Part shown: positions 5,620-7,311 of the stretch, in pieces
How the letters are laid out: every line of letters starts with the position of its first letter
How positions within the stretch are numbered: the stretch's first letter is position 1
Source: Nitrospinota bacterium
Lineage (GTDB): Bacteria; UBA8248
Reading direction: 5' to 3'
Length of the DNA: 7,311 nt
Assembly: GCA_003506735.1 (NCBI GenBank)
Contig: DNYS01000006.1
Coordinates: 1-7,311 of the forward strand
Translations under genes and position numbers: made by a program
The notes under the pieces: model-generated
The model's database searches: none
What the model saw: the letters and a program-made list of their open reading frames with translations, nothing else
Told to the model about the DNA's origin: nothing

Positions 5620-6371
5620 CCGTTCCGTATTTCGTTTTGGCGGTGCTGGCGGTAAATGCTGCGGATGAGAGAGTAATAATCGAGGGCATCGCGCTTGAGT
5701 TGATCCAGCGTCTCGATATTGCGCGAGCGGAAATCCACCCCTTCGATTCCCCGAAGACCATATAAATAAATTTCATAATCATTGGCCGAGGCTGCATAGG
5801 TTAATGGGTTAATAAAAGTGTCCACCGCCTTGCCCGAAGCGGCGCGCACCGTGGATGGCCCCAGAATGGGGAAGACCAAATAGGGGCCTTCTTCGAATCC
5901 GAAGACGGCGAGTGTCTGGCCAAAGTCCTCGTTGTGGTAGGAATATCCCATGTCGAAAGCCACATCGAATAGGCCCGCTATTCCGAGAGTGGAGTTGATC
6001 AAAAACCGCATTGTCGTTATATGGGCCCGCTTTCCCTCCCCTTGCAGCAGGTCGTTGGCCAGGATTACGGGCGCCTTTAGGTTCCGAAGAATATTTCGCA
6101 CCGAATCGCGGGCGGGCGCGGGAAGAATCGCCCTGTAGGCCTCGGCCAGGGGCCGGCCGATGATATCGTCCAAAAATAGGTTGAAATCGAATACGGCGCG
6201 GTTCCATGGTTCAATCGGGTCGCTCACCTCATCGCCCGGACCGGGACCCTTGCCATTTCCCGCCTGAGTGGAAGCGCATCCAGCGATTAGCGTGAGAGCG
6301 AGAAGAACCGCCCCCAGCCGTTGCAAGGGGCGGTAATTCCACCGGAAAAAAATAGATGGCGCCTGAATCAA
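5604..6371 (-). CDS. mlaA: Outer-membrane lipoprotein MlaA (VacJ)
   Basis: The lipoprotein of the Mla system, which removes misplaced phospholipids from the outer leaflet of the outer membrane and passes them to MlaC. The 255-aa product is close to the roughly 250 residues of E. coli MlaA. After basic Arg14 and Arg18 comes a hydrophobic core ending in the lipobox LIAGC, with lipidated Cys32 and Ala at +2, consistent with outer-membrane sorting. Family motifs are DPIEPWNRAVFDFN (51-64), RFLINSTLGIAGLFDVA (122-138), EDFGQTLAVFG (148-158) and EGPYLVFPILGPS (161-173). I chose a TTG start (6371-6369) because GGAG (6383-6380) is 8 nt upstream and the signal peptide then has normal length. The frame is open to 6548, but that would add about 59 residues before the signal peptide. 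No mlaFEDCB gene is in the window, so it appears to be a stand-alone copy, convergent with the methyltransferase. Confidence 0.93.
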   Translation of the reverse strand: MIQAPSIFFRWNYRPLQRLGAVLLALTLIAGCASTQAGNGKGPGPGDEVSDPIEPWNRAVFDFNLFLDDIIGRPLAEAYRAILPAPARDSVRNILRNLKAPVILANDLLQGEGKRAHITTMRFLINSTLGIAGLFDVAFDMGYSYHNEDFGQTLAVFGFEEGPYLVFPILGPSTVRAASGKAVDTFINPLTYAASANDYEIYLYGLRGIEGVDFRSRNIETLDQLKRDALDYYSLIRSIYRQHRQNEIRNGKPQK

Positions 6372-6568
6372 TTTGAAGTCTCCAGTGTCGTTGAATACAA
6401 ACGAGTCGAAATTTCTGCGACATAAACAGAATCTGGTACGGTTCGCCGGCGAAAATCGCTTCTTCTGCAATACATTCGAGCTGCGAATGCTGAGTGATCC
6501 AATCTTGCCGCGCCGTCGACCCGAAACTGCGGATAGCCTCACCGGCACCGGAACACTAGCACGAAGTC

Positions 6569-6724
6569 ATGACCGAGACCATTCAAGAGCAAATTGTGCA
6601 AAGAGTCAATTTTCCCCTTGGGTGGTTGTACGATCAGGGGCCTCCCGTTGCTCGGATGGGTGTCGATTTCGGGTCGGTGCGAGATATCCTTTCATTTCGC
6701 GCCTCCGGTGGTTCTGTAAAATAA
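6569..6724 (+). CDS. Tentative 51-aa ORF upstream of mlaA
   Basis: ATG to TAA encodes MTETIQEQIVQRVNFPLGWL and then a Gly/Val-rich end (MGVDFGSV). Composition looks protein-like rather than Arg/Ser-rich as in most shadow frames. There is no good ribosome site before the ATG and I do not recognise the family. No signal peptide or membrane segment is visible. It could be a small protein, a remnant of a longer gene, or chance. Confidence 0.25.
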   Translation: MTETIQEQIVQRVNFPLGWLYDQGPPVARMGVDFGSVRDILSFRASGGSVK

Positions 6725-7098
6725 CCATTAACGGCTCCTTCCGTATTCGTGATGGGCTGTTGGATTCGTATTTTCACTCCCACCGGGCTCCCCGGAATGA
6801 ATGGTTGCCATTAAAATTTCGGAACTAAAGCAATCCATTTGCAGAGGTTGCCGCGGCAAATAATCCATTCCCTGGATAAATTCCCCGATTTTGGCCGCTC
6901 AGTTCGGAAGGGGGGCGGAACGTATGGATGAAAGAGAATGGATAATGCACCTCAATATTACAAGCTATTTAATAACAAATACTTACCCACCATTAACTTA
7001 GTCCCTTGTTGTCTAAATTTAATTATTATCAGAATAATAGTGATTGAAGTCCAATATGGTTGATCGAATTGAAGGTTCATCCGCTGGAGTCAGTTCTT
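6725..7098. other. Gene-poor spacer with AT-rich block
   Basis: No convincing gene is seen. It holds a 12-bp palindrome TTGCCGCGGCAA (6848-6859), an 8-bp inverted repeat ATCCATTC/GAATGGAT (6863-6870 and 6936-6943), and from about 6950 to 7055 a strongly AT-rich stretch unlike the rest of the window. That stretch contains TATTAT-CAGA-ATAATA (7024-7039), a short perfect inverted repeat that could be an operator. Promoter or regulatory DNA for the genes to the right is plausible, but no clear -35/-10 pair stands out. Confidence 0.4.
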
Positions 7099-7215
7099 AT
7101 GCGCATCCCCTCAGTCGAACCCTCAGCCCGTGCCAACGCCCCAAATAGAGGTAAAATCGAGCCTCAGGCCACCGAGGAGAGTTCGAAGGGTGTCGTCGTC
7201 GATACGAATGCGTAG
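7099..7215 (+). CDS. Tentative 38-aa ORF
   Basis: ATG to TAG encodes a hydrophilic, Pro/Glu/Ser-rich peptide starting MRIPSVEPSARANAP and ending KGVVVDTNA. A clear GGAG ribosome site (7086-7089) lies 9 nt before the ATG, and the AT-rich block upstream could supply a promoter. I do not recognise it. A second short frame (ATG 7056 to TAG 7148, MVDRIEGSSAGVSS...) overlaps it, so a single frameshifted small gene is an alternative. Confidence 0.3.
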   Translation: MRIPSVEPSARANAPNRGKIEPQATEESSKGVVVDTNA

Positions 7216-7265
7216 GTGATCGAATTTCTCTTTCTGTGAATTAAAAAAATCCGGGAAAATTTTTC

Positions 7266-7311
7266 ATGTCCCAAGTGAGGACCTATTTTGAGCGCGCGCT
7301 GTCGGAGGTGG
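7266..7311 (+). CDS. Possible start of a gene cut by the window edge
   Basis: The last bases encode MSQVRTYFERALSEV in an open frame that runs off the edge. The residue pattern is amphipathic-helical and looks like a genuine N-terminus. The upstream GGGAAAA is a poor ribosome site. Too little remains to name a family. Confidence 0.35.
   Translation, partial: MSQVRTYFERALSEV

Noticed and set aside
6372..6548. An extended mlaA start adding about 59 residues.
   Set aside because: It would bury the lipoprotein signal peptide deep in the protein. The TTG at 6371 has a GGAG site and gives a normal signal length.
6373..6828. A 151-aa + strand frame.
   Set aside because: It has Arg/Ser-rich composition, no ribosome site, no recognisable motif, and begins over the mlaA start region.
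1..7311. CRISPR arrays, insertion sequences and tRNA genes.
   Set aside because: I found no regularly spaced direct repeats, transposase motifs or cloverleaf patterns on either strand by eye.

Overview
The window is about 7.3 kb of moderately GC-rich DNA (I did not count composition) from a Gram-negative bacterium. An outer-membrane phospholipid-transport lipoprotein (MlaA) and an exported peptidase point to a double-membrane cell. I cannot place the genus. The mix of a Gfo/Idh/MocA oxidoreductase, a stand-alone MetE-like methyltransferase and long spacers would suit an uncultured proteobacterial, Desulfobacterota or Tectomicrobia-type lineage, but that is a guess.

Layout, left to right. The last 23 residues of a response-regulator receiver domain end at 72. 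A Gfo/Idh/MocA oxidoreductase (239-1273) and an unrecognised 134-aa acidic protein (1334-1738) follow on the + strand. The spacer 1739-2071 has no convincing gene but folds strongly as + strand RNA, with an 11-bp perfect inverted repeat extended by a helix containing G-U pairs. It is reported as a candidate structured RNA. pyrE (orotate phosphoribosyltransferase) lies on the - strand at 2072-2740. After a hairpin-bearing divergent spacer come two + strand genes 46 nt apart: an exported M20-family metallopeptidase (3063-4400) and a MetE-like zinc methyltransferase (4447-5553). mlaA (5604-6371, - strand) converges on them. The rest, 6372-7265, is mostly non-coding, with two tentative small ORFs and an AT-rich block. 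A possible new gene starts at 7266 and runs off the end.

The main discovery is in the MetE-like gene. Its frame is interrupted by one in-frame TGA (5170-5172), exactly where the family has the Cys of its His-x-Cys zinc motif. The frame then runs on intact for 126 codons with the rest of the family signature, including the other expected zinc ligands. Nineteen nt after the TGA is the GGU apical loop of a 5-bp GC-rich hairpin, which is the geometry of a bacterial SECIS element. The simplest reading is a single 368-residue selenoprotein in which selenocysteine 242 replaces a zinc-ligand cysteine. Conventional gene calling would split it into a truncated protein and an orphan fragment.

Functionally the window is mixed: pyrimidine synthesis (pyrE), envelope lipid asymmetry (mlaA), peptide turnover in the envelope, and one-carbon/thiol alkyl transfer. 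Only the oxidoreductase plus hypothetical pair and the peptidase plus methyltransferase pair look co-transcribed. No selA, selB, selC or selD is in the window, so the Sec machinery would have to be elsewhere in the genome.
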